64,000 nt of DNA from Paraburkholderia unamae (GTDB lineage: Bacteria; Pseudomonadota; Gammaproteobacteria; Burkholderiales; Burkholderiaceae), in the NCBI RefSeq assembly GCF_003268775.1, contig NZ_QLSU01000004.1:62001-126000 (forward strand), read 5' to 3'. Within the stretch, counting starts at the first letter, position 1. Every line of letters begins with the position of its first letter. Shown here piece after piece: positions 1-8,677 of the stretch. Made by a program: the position numbers and the translations under genes. The notes beneath the pieces are model-generated. The model had not been told where the DNA came from and did not search any database. It saw only the letters and a list, made by a program, of their open reading frames with translations.

Positions 1-336
1 CGCGCGCACGCCGTCGTCGTCCAGCCCGCGCACGAGCTCGACGACGCGCGCATCGAGCGCCTCGTTCATGTCGAACACCTTGAGCGCGTGCTCCTCGGCC
101 ACGCGCACGGTGCGCAGCGTGGTGTCGGTCGCGTCGGACTCGCGCGCGCGCAGGTCGTTGTATGCCATGGCGGCCACGTACACGCACGGCAGCACGATCG
201 CCGCGATGAGCAGCGCCAGCAGCGTGCGCCGGCGCACCGTGAAGTCATGGCCTGGCGCAGCCGGAAACGGCGCGTCGTCGGAAAGGGGCGGCAGGGGCGT
301 GCGTTCGTCTGGCCGCTCGGGCCGGTCAGCAATCAT
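1..336 (-). CDS. Membrane sensor protein, N-terminal fragment (runs off window start)
   Basis: The frame is open from an ATG at 336 to the window edge, giving 112 residues with the C-terminus missing. The first ~35 residues are polar and Pro-rich, then a basic patch (VRRRR) leads into one membrane helix of about 18 hydrophobic residues (LLALLIAAIVLPCVYVAA). After it comes an extracytoplasmic helical stretch rich in E, D and R that contains EEHALKVFDMNEAL. This is the usual front end of a membrane-anchored histidine kinase or diguanylate cyclase, but the output domain lies outside the window, so the class is not known. No strong Shine-Dalgarno is visible. It is transcribed away from the signalling operon at 960. 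Confidence 0.6.
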   Translation of the reverse strand, partial: MIADRPERPDERTPLPPLSDDAPFPAAPGHDFTVRRRTLLALLIAAIVLPCVYVAAMAYNDLRARESDATDTTLRTVRVAEEHALKVFDMNEALDARVVELVRGLDDDGVRA

Positions 337-620
337 CGTACGGAAAAGCAGGGAAAAGGCGGCGGGGCTTTCGACATCATAAACGACCGCGATGACGCGC
401 CGACGGCCGGCCGGTGACGCGCGCGCGGCAAGATTGTGCGTTCGGGCTTTCCATTCAGGGTTTATCCGCTTGCCGTGCGCCGAATTCGCGAAAATCGGTG
501 AAGCGCAAACGTACCACAAAGGGATAATCGACGTTCTCTATTTAAGGGATGGATCATTTGTTGCGAGAAACTCGCTGGAATGAGTCGAATTTGTTCGTCG
601 AATGATTATGGACGAGTTGC

Positions 621-646
621 ATTTGATTCAATTTGATTCGAGAATC
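621..646. repeat. ATTTGATTC direct repeat with overlapping palindrome
   Basis: ATTTGATTC occurs at 621-629 and again at 631-639, exactly 10 bases apart. The second copy runs into the inverted repeat GATTC-GA-GAATC (635-646). One-turn spacing in an AT-rich intergenic region suggests a protein binding site; the regulator is unknown. Confidence 0.4.
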
Positions 647-886
647 GCGAACACGATAAATAACGCATTCGCATGAATTGCCGCGCCGTCCGAAAATGGG
701 GCACGGCCATGCTACGGGGTGGCTGCGAAGATGCAGACGAGGGCTTTCACGACCGGTGCCCGGGTTGCCGGTATCCATCGCGCGACACCACTGCCGCCCG
801 CCTTGGGTGGGCGCGCCGCAGCGGCGGCCCGTCCATGCGTTGTTATCCATGCGCCATGCATTTTCCGGCTTACGCGTATTTTTCCC

Positions 887-913
887 TAAAGTAATGGCGC
901 GCGCCGCCGTTAA
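887..913 (+). promoter_or_regulatory. Candidate sigma-28 (FliA) promoter
   Basis: TAAA at 887-890 is followed after exactly 15 bases by GCCGTTAA at 906-913. The FliA consensus in proteobacteria is TAAA-N15-GCCGATAA, so the match has one mismatch and correct spacing. The -10 box ends 46 bases before the ATG of the receiver gene at 960. The downstream genes belong to motility and c-di-GMP families, which fits flagellar regulation. No experimental support is available from sequence alone. Confidence 0.55.
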
Positions 914-959
914 TACGCCAAAACGCACTCCGCCCAACGCACACTCATTCTGCATATCC

Positions 960-1328
960 ATGTCCTTGCCCATCGTGATCGCCGATGATTCGCTGTTAGC
1001 CCGCAAGGTGCTCACGAAGGCGCTGCCCGAGGACTGGGACGTCGAGATTTCGTACGCGTCGAACGGAAACGAAGCCCTTGCGCATTACCGCGCCGGTCGC
1101 GCGGCAGTCATGTTTCTCGACCTCACGATGCCCGACCTGACGGGTTTTCAGGTGCTCGAAGCCTTGCAGCACGAGGACCTGAACACGTTCGTGATCGTCG
1201 TTTCAGCGGACGTTCAGCCGCGCGCACGCGAGCGCGTGCAGGCGCTGGGCGCGGCGGCGTTCGTCGCAAAGCCGGTAACCCAGGAGGCGCTGCTACCCAT
1301 CCTGAAGGAGTACGGGTTGTATGCCTGA
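960..1328 (+). CDS. Single-domain response regulator (CheY-like receiver)
   Basis: This 122-residue protein is one receiver domain without an output domain. Visible hallmarks are the acidic pair D9-D10, the phospho-acceptor D54 in FLDLTMPD, S82 and the conserved K104 in VAKP. I start it at ATG 960 (MSLPIVIADD), where the domain begins; the frame stays open upstream to 678 but that part has no receiver homology. The stop overlaps the start of the CheC-like gene by 8 bases, so the two are translationally coupled. It probably receives phosphate from a kinase elsewhere, and the neighbouring CheC-family protein may dephosphorylate it. Confidence 0.85.
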   Translation: MSLPIVIADDSLLARKVLTKALPEDWDVEISYASNGNEALAHYRAGRAAVMFLDLTMPDLTGFQVLEALQHEDLNTFVIVVSADVQPRARERVQALGAAAFVAKPVTQEALLPILKEYGLYA

Positions 1329-1956
1329 TCGAGTGTTCACGGAACTCCAGCGCGACGCGCTCCAGGAGATCGCCAATCTCGGCATGGGGCAGGCGGCGAC
1401 GCGACTGTCGGGGCTGCTCAATGCCTTTATCGAGCTTTCGGTGCCGCGCGTGCGCGTGGTCGCCGTGTCCGAGGCCGCGGCGGCGCTGCGGGAGATGACC
1501 GGCATCGACGGTCCCGTCGCGGCCGTGCGCCAGGGCTTTCGCTCGGAGATCAAGGGCGAGGCGCTGGTGATCTGCCGCAGCGGCGAGATCGCCGAGCTCG
1601 GCAGCCTGGTCGGCGGGCGAGGCGGCGTGATCTACGCGCCGGACGCCGACGACACGCTCACCGAGGAAGAACTGATGTTCGACGTCGCCAACGCGCTCAC
1701 GGGCGCGTGCGTGTCGTCGATGCTCGACCAGCTCGGGCGCATGCCGGTGTTTTCGCAGCCGGGCCTGCTCGGCGAGGCGATCATGCTCGACGAGGTGTTC
1801 CAGCCGGGGTTGCTCGCCTGGGACGTCGCGCTCCTCGTCGAGGTCAATTTCGCGCTCGAAGACCAGCGCTTTCGCGCCCACCTTGTCATGCTGATGGCCG
1901 AGGAGTCGATCCACGTCGTGAGCCGGGCCATCGACGCGCTCTTGCACAGCCTATGA
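1321..1956 (+). CDS. CheC-family phosphatase-like protein
   Basis: A 211-residue CheC/CheX-family protein. CheC proteins dephosphorylate CheY-P with Glu and Asn side chains in a repeated signature E-x2-N-x22-P. The first copy is intact here: E16, N19 and P42. In the second the Glu is replaced by Asp (DVAN), with the N-x22-P spacing kept. The start ATG lies inside the end of the receiver gene, and the stop overlaps the next start by 4 bases (ATGA). The tight pairing suggests the upstream receiver is its substrate. CheC is rare in beta-proteobacterial chemotaxis, so this is likely an accessory circuit, not the main che operon. Confidence 0.8.
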   Translation: MPDRVFTELQRDALQEIANLGMGQAATRLSGLLNAFIELSVPRVRVVAVSEAAAALREMTGIDGPVAAVRQGFRSEIKGEALVICRSGEIAELGSLVGGRGGVIYAPDADDTLTEEELMFDVANALTGACVSSMLDQLGRMPVFSQPGLLGEAIMLDEVFQPGLLAWDVALLVEVNFALEDQRFRAHLVMLMAEESIHVVSRAIDALLHSL

Positions 1957-2897
1957 GCACGCCAACCGGATTGCCGTCGCTGTCGGACCTCGTCGTCGAA
2001 CGGGTGGGGTTCGGCATTTTCGTGGTCGACCGCGAGATGAACGTGCTGATGTGGAACCGTTTCATGCAGGACCACAGCGGCGTGGCGGCGGACGACGTGA
2101 TCGGCCGCTCCATCTTCGAACGCTTTCCGGACCTGCCGCGCGCGTGGCTCACGCGCAAGGTGGAAAGCGTGTTCCAGCTCGGCAGCTTCGCGTTCAGCTC
2201 GTGGGAGCAGCGGCCCTACCTGTTCCAGTTCGACCATGACCGGCCCATCACGGGCGGCGTGGACTACATGCAGCAGGACTGCACCTTCATGCCGCTCATG
2301 CGCGATCGCGACGTGATCGCCGTGTGCGTGACCCTCTCGGACGTCACGCACGTGAGCGTCATGCAGCGCGAGCGCGAGGAGGCCGTGGCCAAGCTGCGCG
2401 AATACGCCGACCGCGACGGCCTCACCGGCATCGCCAACCGGCGCTTTTTCGAATCCCGTCTCGCCGACGAGTTCTCGCGCTGGCAGCGCTATGGCGGCGA
2501 GCTTTCGATGCTGCTGTTCGACCTCGACCACTTCAAGCGCATCAACGACGAGTTCGGCCACGTGGCCGGCGACACCGTGCTGCGCTCGATGGCACAGCGC
2601 GTATCGGACGTGGTGCGCAAGCAGGACGTGTTCGGCCGCTTCGGCGGCGAGGAATTCGCGCTGCTTCTGCCGTGCACGCCGCTCGACGACGCGCTGTACG
2701 TGGCGGAGAAAATTCGCCGCACGATCGGCGACGAACCGATCGAAGTGCAGGGCGTAATCGTGCCGGTCACGGCCAGCGTGGGCGCCGCCGCGGCCCGCGC
2801 GGGCGCGCCCGATTACGAGGGCATGATCAACGAGGCGGACGCCGCGCTTTACACGGCGAAGCGCCAGGGCCGCAACCGCTCGATCGCGCTCGCCTGA
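1953..2897 (+). CDS. PAS-GGDEF diguanylate cyclase
   Basis: The protein has 314 residues. Residues ~12-130 form a PAS-type sensor domain (VGFGIFVVDREMNVLMWN), then a short linker helix, then a GGDEF domain (~150-310). The active-site motif is GGEEF at 231-235. The product-inhibition I-site RxxD is present as RKQD at 222-225, exactly five residues before GGEEF. It should make c-di-GMP in the cytosol under PAS control and feedback inhibition; no membrane segment is seen. The start ATG at 1953 overlaps the CheC stop. As the last gene of the three-gene operon it is the likely output of the circuit. Confidence 0.9.
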   Translation: MSTPTGLPSLSDLVVERVGFGIFVVDREMNVLMWNRFMQDHSGVAADDVIGRSIFERFPDLPRAWLTRKVESVFQLGSFAFSSWEQRPYLFQFDHDRPITGGVDYMQQDCTFMPLMRDRDVIAVCVTLSDVTHVSVMQREREEAVAKLREYADRDGLTGIANRRFFESRLADEFSRWQRYGGELSMLLFDLDHFKRINDEFGHVAGDTVLRSMAQRVSDVVRKQDVFGRFGGEEFALLLPCTPLDDALYVAEKIRRTIGDEPIEVQGVIVPVTASVGAAAARAGAPDYEGMINEADAALYTAKRQGRNRSIALA

Positions 2898-3144
2898 GCG
2901 CGGGCGCGGCAAGGCCGGGCCGCATGGCCCGCGCCGCTGTGCCCCGGCCCGGCCGCACGCCCCTGCCGACTGCGGGCCACCCCAAAGGTTGATATACTTT
3001 GGCCCGTTTCCGGCCTTGCGCGCCTATTGACAGGCGGTTTTGAGGGCCGGTGCCTCGCGCGTGTCCGCGCGCGCGGGCGACCCGCGGCAATGCGGGCCCG
3101 AATAGTCGAAAGCCCCGTTGAGGGCGCCCCCAGCGGAGATCGTC

Positions 3145-3996
3145 TTGGCTGTTTCCAACCTCGTCGTGGACGATACACAACAAACCGACGCCGCCGCCGC
3201 TTCGTCGGGCAGCTCGTTTTATCTGGCGATGCGGATTCTGCCTCCCGCGCAGCGCGACGCCATGTATCAGGTCTACGCTTTTTGCCGCGCTGTCGACGAC
3301 ATCGCGGACAGCGACCTGCCGCGCGCCGAGCGTGCGGCGGGGCTCGACCAATGGCGCGCCGACATCGACGCGTGCTATGCCGGCACGCCGCGCGCCTCGC
3401 TCGCGGCGCTCACGCGTCACATCCATACCTTCGGGCTCAAGCGCGAGGACTTCCACGCGATGATCGACGGCATGGCCATGGACGCCGCCGAGGACATCTG
3501 CGCCCCCGACGAGGCCACGCTCGACCTGTACTGCGACCGCGTCGCGAGCGCGGCGGGCCGGCTGTCGGTGAGGATATTCGGGATGGAGGAGGAGCCGGGC
3601 CGCGCGCTGTCTCACCATCTGGGGCGCGCGCTGCAACTCACCAACATCCTGCGCGACATCGACGAAGACGCGGACATCAACCGCTGCTACCTGCCGCGCG
3701 AATTGCTCGCGCGCGACGGGATCGCGCCGGGCAATCCGCACACGATCGCTGCCGACCCGTCGCTGCCGCGCGTGTGCGAGACGCTCGTGCAGCGCGCGCT
3801 CGCGCACTTCGCGCAAGCCGACGCGATCATGGACGCCTCGCCGCGCGCGCAGGTGAAGGCGCCGCGCATCATGTCGGGCGTCTACCGCGTGCTGCTCGAG
3901 CGCACCGTGGATCGCGGCTTCGACCTGCCGCGCACGAAAGTCAGCAAGCCGCGCGCGCGGCTGATGTGGATCGTCGCGCGTTACGCGCTGTTCTGA
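3145..3996 (+). CDS. hpnD: Presqualene diphosphate synthase HpnD
   Basis: A trans-isoprenyl diphosphate synthase of the squalene/phytoene synthase family, 283 residues. HpnD condenses two farnesyl diphosphates to presqualene diphosphate, the first step to squalene in bacteria that lack a eukaryote-like squalene synthase. Two Asp-rich Mg-diphosphate motifs are visible: DDIAD at 51-55 and DIDED at 171-175, the latter in NILRDIDEDADINR. I choose TTG at 3145 because GGAG at 3135-3138 stands six bases upstream; a TTG at 3118 would add nine residues. It heads the hpnD-hpnE-shc-hpnG block, each joined to the next by overlapping stop and start codons. TATACT at 2993-2998 may be its -10 box. Confidence 0.92.
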   Translation: MAVSNLVVDDTQQTDAAAASSGSSFYLAMRILPPAQRDAMYQVYAFCRAVDDIADSDLPRAERAAGLDQWRADIDACYAGTPRASLAALTRHIHTFGLKREDFHAMIDGMAMDAAEDICAPDEATLDLYCDRVASAAGRLSVRIFGMEEEPGRALSHHLGRALQLTNILRDIDEDADINRCYLPRELLARDGIAPGNPHTIAADPSLPRVCETLVQRALAHFAQADAIMDASPRAQVKAPRIMSGVYRVLLERTVDRGFDLPRTKVSKPRARLMWIVARYALF

Positions 3997-5261
3997 TGCC
4001 TCGGCTAGTCCACGTCATCGGCGCTGGGCTTGCGGGCCTCGCGACGGCCGTGCGGCTTCAGCGGCGCGGCGTGCAGGTGGCGCTGTACGAGGCCGCCGGC
4101 CAGGCAGGGGGACGCTGCCGCTCGTACTACGACCACACGCTCTCGGCGACGCTCGACACGGGCAACCATCTGGTGCTGGCCGGGCATGCGCGCACGCTCG
4201 AATACGTGCGCACGATCGGCGCCGGCGACGCGCTTGGCGGCCCCATTGAACCGGGTTTCGCGTTCATGGACCTCGCCGCGCGCTCGCGCTGGACCATGCG
4301 CTTCTCGCGCTCGCGCATGCCGTTCTGGATCGGCGACGCGCGTGCCCGCGTGCCGGGCACCCGGGCCGCCGACTATCTCGCGCTGCTGCCGCTGCTGTTC
4401 GCCAAGCCCGGCCGCACGATGGCGCAGACCATGCGTTGCGACGGTGTGCTGTGGGACCGGCTGCTGCGGCCGTTTTTCCTCTCGGCGCTCAACGTCGAGC
4501 CGCGTGAAGGAAGCGCGGAGCTGGCGGGTTCGATGCTGCGCGAGACGCTTGCCGCGGGCGGCGAGGCGTTCCGGCCGCTGGCGGCGCGCGGCGGCCTGTC
4601 GAGCGCCTTCGTCGATCCGGCGCTGCGCATGCTTCAGCACGGCGGCGCGGCCATCCGGCTCGACGCGCCGCTCAGGGAGATCGCGTACGACGACGCGGCG
4701 CGCCGCGTCGTCGCCCTCGATTTTTCGGACGGGCGTATCGTGCTCGGCCAGGACGACGCCGTCGTGCTGGCCGTGCCCGCCGCCGCCGCCGCGGCGCTCG
4801 TGCCGTCGTTGCAGGCGCCGCGGCGCTACACCGCGATCGTCACGGTGCACTACGCGGTGCAACCGCCGCCCGGCCTCGCCTCGCCGATGGCGCTCGTGAA
4901 CGGCACGGCACACTGGCTGAGCGCCGCCGAGGGGCGCCTCAGCGCGACGATTCACGACGCGCACCACGCGCTCGACCTCGACCCCGAGGAGGTCGCGCGC
5001 CGGGTCTGGGCCGACGTGGCTGCGGCCGCGTCGCTGCCGCTCGAACCGCTGCCCGCCTGGCGGGTCGCCGCCGACGCGCACGCGACCTTCGCGGCCGTGC
5101 CCGAAGAGGAATGGCGTCGCCCCGCGACGCGCACCCGCTGGAACAATTTGATGCTTGCAGGCGACTGGACGGCTACCGGTCTGCCCGCAACGATCGAAGG
5201 GGCGATCCGCTCCGGCCGCAAGGCTGCGGAACTGCTCCTGACAGAAAATCTGGAACGCTGA
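3996..5261 (+). CDS. hpnE: Hydroxysqualene dehydroxylase HpnE
   Basis: A flavin amine oxidase-type protein of 421 residues with the FAD-binding GAGLAG at 9-14 near the N-terminus and a C-terminal FAD contact in MLAGDWTATGLPATIEGA. HpnE reduces hydroxysqualene to squalene, after HpnD and HpnC. Its start overlaps the hpnD stop (TGATG) and its stop overlaps the shc start. hpnC is not adjacent; it lies 24 kb away at 29143, so the usual hpnCDE trio is split here. Confidence 0.92.
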   Translation: MPRLVHVIGAGLAGLATAVRLQRRGVQVALYEAAGQAGGRCRSYYDHTLSATLDTGNHLVLAGHARTLEYVRTIGAGDALGGPIEPGFAFMDLAARSRWTMRFSRSRMPFWIGDARARVPGTRAADYLALLPLLFAKPGRTMAQTMRCDGVLWDRLLRPFFLSALNVEPREGSAELAGSMLRETLAAGGEAFRPLAARGGLSSAFVDPALRMLQHGGAAIRLDAPLREIAYDDAARRVVALDFSDGRIVLGQDDAVVLAVPAAAAAALVPSLQAPRRYTAIVTVHYAVQPPPGLASPMALVNGTAHWLSAAEGRLSATIHDAHHALDLDPEEVARRVWADVAAAASLPLEPLPAWRVAADAHATFAAVPEEEWRRPATRTRWNNLMLAGDWTATGLPATIEGAIRSGRKAAELLLTENLER

Positions 5262-7327
5262 TGAACGATTTATCCCACGCCATGCCGACTGAAGACCTCG
5301 GCAGCCGCCCCGCGCGCGCTGACGTCGCCGATGCGACGGGCGTCCTGCTGTCCGCGAGCGCGTTTGCTGACGAAACGAGCCCGCGCCACGCTGGCGTGGC
5401 CACGCCGCTCGACGCCGCCGTTGTGCGCGCGACCGACGCGATCCTCGCCGACCAGCGCGCCGACGGCCACTGGGTCTACGAACTCGAAGCGGACGCCACG
5501 ATTCCGGCCGAATACGTGCTGCTCGTGCATTACCTCGGCGAGGAAGCGAACCTCGAGCTCGAACAGAAGATCGCGCGCTACCTGCGCCGCATCCAGCTGC
5601 CGGGCGGCGGCTGGCCGCTCTTCACCGACGGCGCCATGGACGTGAGCGCGAGCGTGAAGGCTTACTTCGCGCTCAAGATGATCGGCGACGCCGAAGACGC
5701 CGAGCACATGGTGCGCGCGCGCGAAGCGATTCATGCGGCGGGTGGCGCGGAGCAGGTCAACGTGTTCACGCGCATCCTGCTCGCGCTCTTTGGCGTGGTG
5801 ACGTGGTACGCCGTTCCGATGATGCCGGTCGAGATCACGCTGCTGCCGCAGTGGTTCCCGTTCCATCTTTCGAAGGTGTCGTACTGGGCGCGCACCGTGA
5901 TCGTGCCGCTGCTCGTGCTGGGCGCGAAGCGCCCGGTGGCCCGCAACCCGCGCGGCGTGCGCATCGACGAGCTGTTCCTCGGCGCGCCGGTGAGCGTGGG
6001 CCTGAACGCCCGCTCGCCGCACCAGAGCAAGGGCTGGTTCGGCTTCTTCCGTGCCGCCGACGGCGTGCTGCGGGTGGCCGATCCGCTGTTCCCGAACTAC
6101 CTGCGCCAGCGCGCCATCGACGCGGCCGTGGCGTTCGTGGACGAGCGCCTGAACGGCGAAGACGGCCTGGGCGCGATTTTCCCGGCCATGGCCAACGCCG
6201 TGATGATGTACGACGTGCTGGGCTATCCCGTCGATCATCCGCACCGCGCCATTGCGCGCCAGTCGCTCGAAAAGCTGGTCACGGTCCATACCGAGGAAGC
6301 GTACGTCCAGCCTTGCCTTTCGCCGGTGTGGGATACGTCGCTGGCCGCGCACGCGCTGCTGGAAACGGGCGACGCGCGCGCCGAGGATGCCGCGCGCCGC
6401 GGCCTGGAATGGCTGCGCCCGCTCCAGATTCTCGATGTGCGCGGCGACTGGATCTCGCGCCGTCCCGAGGTGCGTCCGGGCGGCTGGGCGTTCCAGTACG
6501 CGAACCCGCACTACCCCGACGTCGACGATACCGCCGTGGTCGTGGCCGCGATGGATCGCATGGACAAGCTCGACAAGACGAACGCCTACGACGCGCCGAT
6601 CGCGCGTGCGCGCGAATGGGTGGTCGGCATGCAGAGCAGCAACGGCGGCTGGGGCGCGTTCGAGCCGGAGAACACGCAGTACTACCTCAACAACATCCCG
6701 TTCTCGGACCACGGCGCGCTGCTCGATCCGCCGACCGCCGACGTCTCGGGCCGCTGCCTCTCGATGCTCGCGCAGCTTGGCGAGTTGCCGGCGGCGAGCG
6801 AACACGCACGCCGCGCATACAACTACCTGCTGGAAGAACAGGAAGCCGACGGTAGCTGGTACGGCCGCTGGGGCATGAACTACATCTACGGCACGTGGAC
6901 GGCGCTGTGCGCGCTCAACGCGGCCGGCCTCGGGCACGACGACCCGCGCATGCAGCGCGCGGTGCAATGGCTCGTGCAGATCCAGAACGACGACGGCGGG
7001 TGGGGCGAAGACGGCACGAGCTACAAGCTCGAATACCGTGGCTACGAGCGCGCCACGAGCACCGCTTCGCAAACGGCCTGGGCAGTGCTCGGGCTGATGG
7101 CTGCCGGCGCGGTGGATCATCCGGCGGTTGCGCGCGGCATCGAGTATCTGCGCACGACGCAGCAGGAACACGGCCTCTGGGACGAAACCCGCTTCACGGC
7201 GACGGGCTTTCCGCGCGTGTTCTATCTGCGCTACCACGGCTATCGCAAGTTCTTCCCGCTGTGGGCGCTCGCGCGTTATCGCAATCTCAAGCGCACGGGC
7301 GAAACGCGCGTCGCGGTCGGTCTGTGA
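5261..7327 (+). CDS. shc: Squalene-hopene cyclase
   Basis: A 688-residue class II terpene cyclase (also called HpnF) that folds squalene into hopene and hopanol at the inner membrane. The acid motif that protonates squalene, DVDDTA, is at residues 420-425. Several QW repeats are seen, for example GSWYGRWGMNYIYGTW and GGWGEDGTSY. The length fits the 630-690 residues usual in the family. About 55 N-terminal residues before the first repeat are poorly ordered and Ala-rich. The ATG at 5261 overlaps the hpnE stop by one base, and the stop overlaps the GTG start of hpnG. Confidence 0.97.
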   Translation: MNDLSHAMPTEDLGSRPARADVADATGVLLSASAFADETSPRHAGVATPLDAAVVRATDAILADQRADGHWVYELEADATIPAEYVLLVHYLGEEANLELEQKIARYLRRIQLPGGGWPLFTDGAMDVSASVKAYFALKMIGDAEDAEHMVRAREAIHAAGGAEQVNVFTRILLALFGVVTWYAVPMMPVEITLLPQWFPFHLSKVSYWARTVIVPLLVLGAKRPVARNPRGVRIDELFLGAPVSVGLNARSPHQSKGWFGFFRAADGVLRVADPLFPNYLRQRAIDAAVAFVDERLNGEDGLGAIFPAMANAVMMYDVLGYPVDHPHRAIARQSLEKLVTVHTEEAYVQPCLSPVWDTSLAAHALLETGDARAEDAARRGLEWLRPLQILDVRGDWISRRPEVRPGGWAFQYANPHYPDVDDTAVVVAAMDRMDKLDKTNAYDAPIARAREWVVGMQSSNGGWGAFEPENTQYYLNNIPFSDHGALLDPPTADVSGRCLSMLAQLGELPAASEHARRAYNYLLEEQEADGSWYGRWGMNYIYGTWTALCALNAAGLGHDDPRMQRAVQWLVQIQNDDGGWGEDGTSYKLEYRGYERATSTASQTAWAVLGLMAAGAVDHPAVARGIEYLRTTQQEHGLWDETRFTATGFPRVFYLRYHGYRKFFPLWALARYRNLKRTGETRVAVGL

Positions 7328-8046
7328 GCGCGGCGGCCGGCGCAAGGGCGCGCGCGCTGCCTGTGATCGCGGTGACGGGTATGGCCTTCGAGGCGAGCAT
7401 CGCGGCGGGCAAGGGCCATGACGGCGTGCGCGCCGTCTACGCCGCGCGTGCCGACCTGCTGCAAAGCGCGCTCGCGGCGGCGCTCAAGGATGGCGTGGCG
7501 GGCATCGTCAGCTTCGGCACGGCGGGCGGACTCGCGCCCGACCTCGAACCGGGCACCGTGGTGATCGCGGAGGCGATCGACGGGCCGTTCGGGCGCGTCG
7601 CCACGCATGCCGCCTGGAGCGCGCGCATGGCCGAAGCACTCATGAACTCGCCGCTGGCCGCGCAAACCCGGCGCGGCGTGGAGGCGGCCGTGGCCGCCCC
7701 GCTCACCGGCGCGGCCGACAAGGCGGCGCTGTTCCGCGCGTGCGGCGCGCTCGCCGTGGATATGGAATCGCATCTCGCCGCCGCCGCCGCGGCCGCCCAT
7801 GGCGTGCCGTTCGCGGTGTGCCGCGCGATCGTCGACCCGGCCTGGCGTAGCCTGCCGAAGGCGGCGATGGCCGGCCTGCGCGACGACGGCACCACCGCCG
7901 TGCTCCCCATCCTGCGCGAACTGGCGCGCGACCCCGCGCAACTGGGCGGCCTGCTGCGCGTGGCCGCCGACGCCAAGGCGGCGCGCCGGTCGCTCAGCGC
8001 CGCGCGACAGGTCCTGACGGCCAGCGGCGCTTTTTTTCCCTCATGA
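7324..8046 (+). CDS. hpnG: Hopanoid-associated nucleoside phosphorylase HpnG
   Basis: A 240-residue protein of the purine nucleoside phosphorylase/MTA-SAH nucleosidase fold. HpnG removes adenine from adenosylhopane to give (phospho)ribosylhopane, the step after HpnH. The glycine-rich GIVSFGTAGGL and the nucleoside-binding VDMESHLAAAAA are visible. The start is a GTG at 7324 within the shc stop (GTGA overlap), which places it in the same operon. Its partner hpnH is found at 26612 on the other strand. Confidence 0.88.
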   Translation: MSAAAGARARALPVIAVTGMAFEASIAAGKGHDGVRAVYAARADLLQSALAAALKDGVAGIVSFGTAGGLAPDLEPGTVVIAEAIDGPFGRVATHAAWSARMAEALMNSPLAAQTRRGVEAAVAAPLTGAADKAALFRACGALAVDMESHLAAAAAAAHGVPFAVCRAIVDPAWRSLPKAAMAGLRDDGTTAVLPILRELARDPAQLGGLLRVAADAKAARRSLSAARQVLTASGAFFPS

Positions 8047-8059
8047 CGCGACGGCATTA

Positions 8060-8088
8060 TTGAAATGCCTAGGGAAAACCCCTATCTC
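8060..8088 (+). promoter_or_regulatory. Candidate promoter with overlapping operator
   Basis: TTGAAA at 8060-8065 and TATCTC at 8083-8088 are separated by 17 bases. The dyad TAGGGAAAACCCCTA (8070-8084) fills the spacer, and a related half-site AACCCTAG lies at 8107-8114. A dyad between -35 and -10 is a typical repressor position. The likely target is the thioesterase gene at 8166. The regulator is not identifiable. Confidence 0.4.
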
Positions 8089-8165
8089 TGGTAGCATCTC
8101 AGTGTTAACCCTAGATTCGTCTCATCGAATTGGGGGCGAATCACAGTTCACGGGGAGTACCAGAC

Positions 8166-8651
8166 ATGAATTTTCATACTCGCAAGTGGGTCAAGCCTGA
8201 AGACCTGAACCCGAACGGCACGCTTTTCGGCGGCAGCCTGCTGCGCTGGATCGACGAAGAAGCGGCCATCTACGCGATTTGCCAGCTCGACAACCAGCGC
8301 GTCGTGACCAAGTTCATCTCGGAGATCAACTTCGTCAGCTCGGCGCGTCAGGGCGACATCATCGAACTCGGCATGAAGGCCACGCACTTTGGCCGCACGT
8401 CGATCACGCTGCGCGCCGAGGTGCGCAACAAGATCACGCGCAAGAGCATCCTGACGATCGAAAAGATGGTGTTCGTGAATCTCGGCGCGGACGGCACGCC
8501 GGCCCCGCACGGTCGCGAACAGATTCGCTACGCCGACGAGGCCTATGAGCGCTATCGCCAGACCGTGCAGACAGCGGCGGACGCCACCGCGCTCGCGGCA
8601 GCGAGAGAAGCGGAGCGCGAGGCCGAGAGCGAGGACGCTTCGGTGCGGTGA
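8166..8651 (+). CDS. Acyl-CoA thioesterase, hotdog fold
   Basis: A 161-residue single hotdog-domain protein of the YciA/BACH-type acyl-CoA hydrolase family. The central helix motif NPNGTLFGGSLLRWIDEEAA (residues 14-33) is characteristic, with the catalytic Asp in the WIDE segment. A low-complexity Ala/Glu tail covers the last ~30 residues. GGGGAG about ten bases before ATG 8166 serves as ribosome site. It stands alone, with a promoter-like region before it and a strong terminator after it. It probably controls cellular acyl-CoA levels; the substrate chain length cannot be told. Confidence 0.85.
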   Translation: MNFHTRKWVKPEDLNPNGTLFGGSLLRWIDEEAAIYAICQLDNQRVVTKFISEINFVSSARQGDIIELGMKATHFGRTSITLRAEVRNKITRKSILTIEKMVFVNLGADGTPAPHGREQIRYADEAYERYRQTVQTAADATALAAAREAEREAESEDASVR

Positions 8652-8677
8652 CGCATGCGTAGGGCTCGAACAAAAAG

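Larger units (their letters stand above)
337..959. other. Non-coding region between divergent signalling genes
   Basis: I see no convincing gene here. The centre (about 480-680) is clearly more AT-rich than the flanks, as expected of a promoter or of acquired DNA. It holds a direct repeat at 621-639 and a small palindrome at 635-646. A sigma-28-like promoter lies near the right end at 887-913. Small frames on both strands lack codon bias and family resemblance. Confidence 0.5.

Noticed and set aside
554..1015. 153-codon minus-strand frame upstream of the receiver gene
   Set aside because: It crosses the start of a well-supported gene and the sigma-28-like promoter, has mixed composition, and shows no domain.
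5270..7345. 691-codon open frame on the minus strand opposite squalene-hopene cyclase
   Set aside because: It is an antisense shadow caused by strong third-position GC bias. Its translation is rich in Arg, His and Val with no family motif, while the plus strand encodes a complete cyclase.
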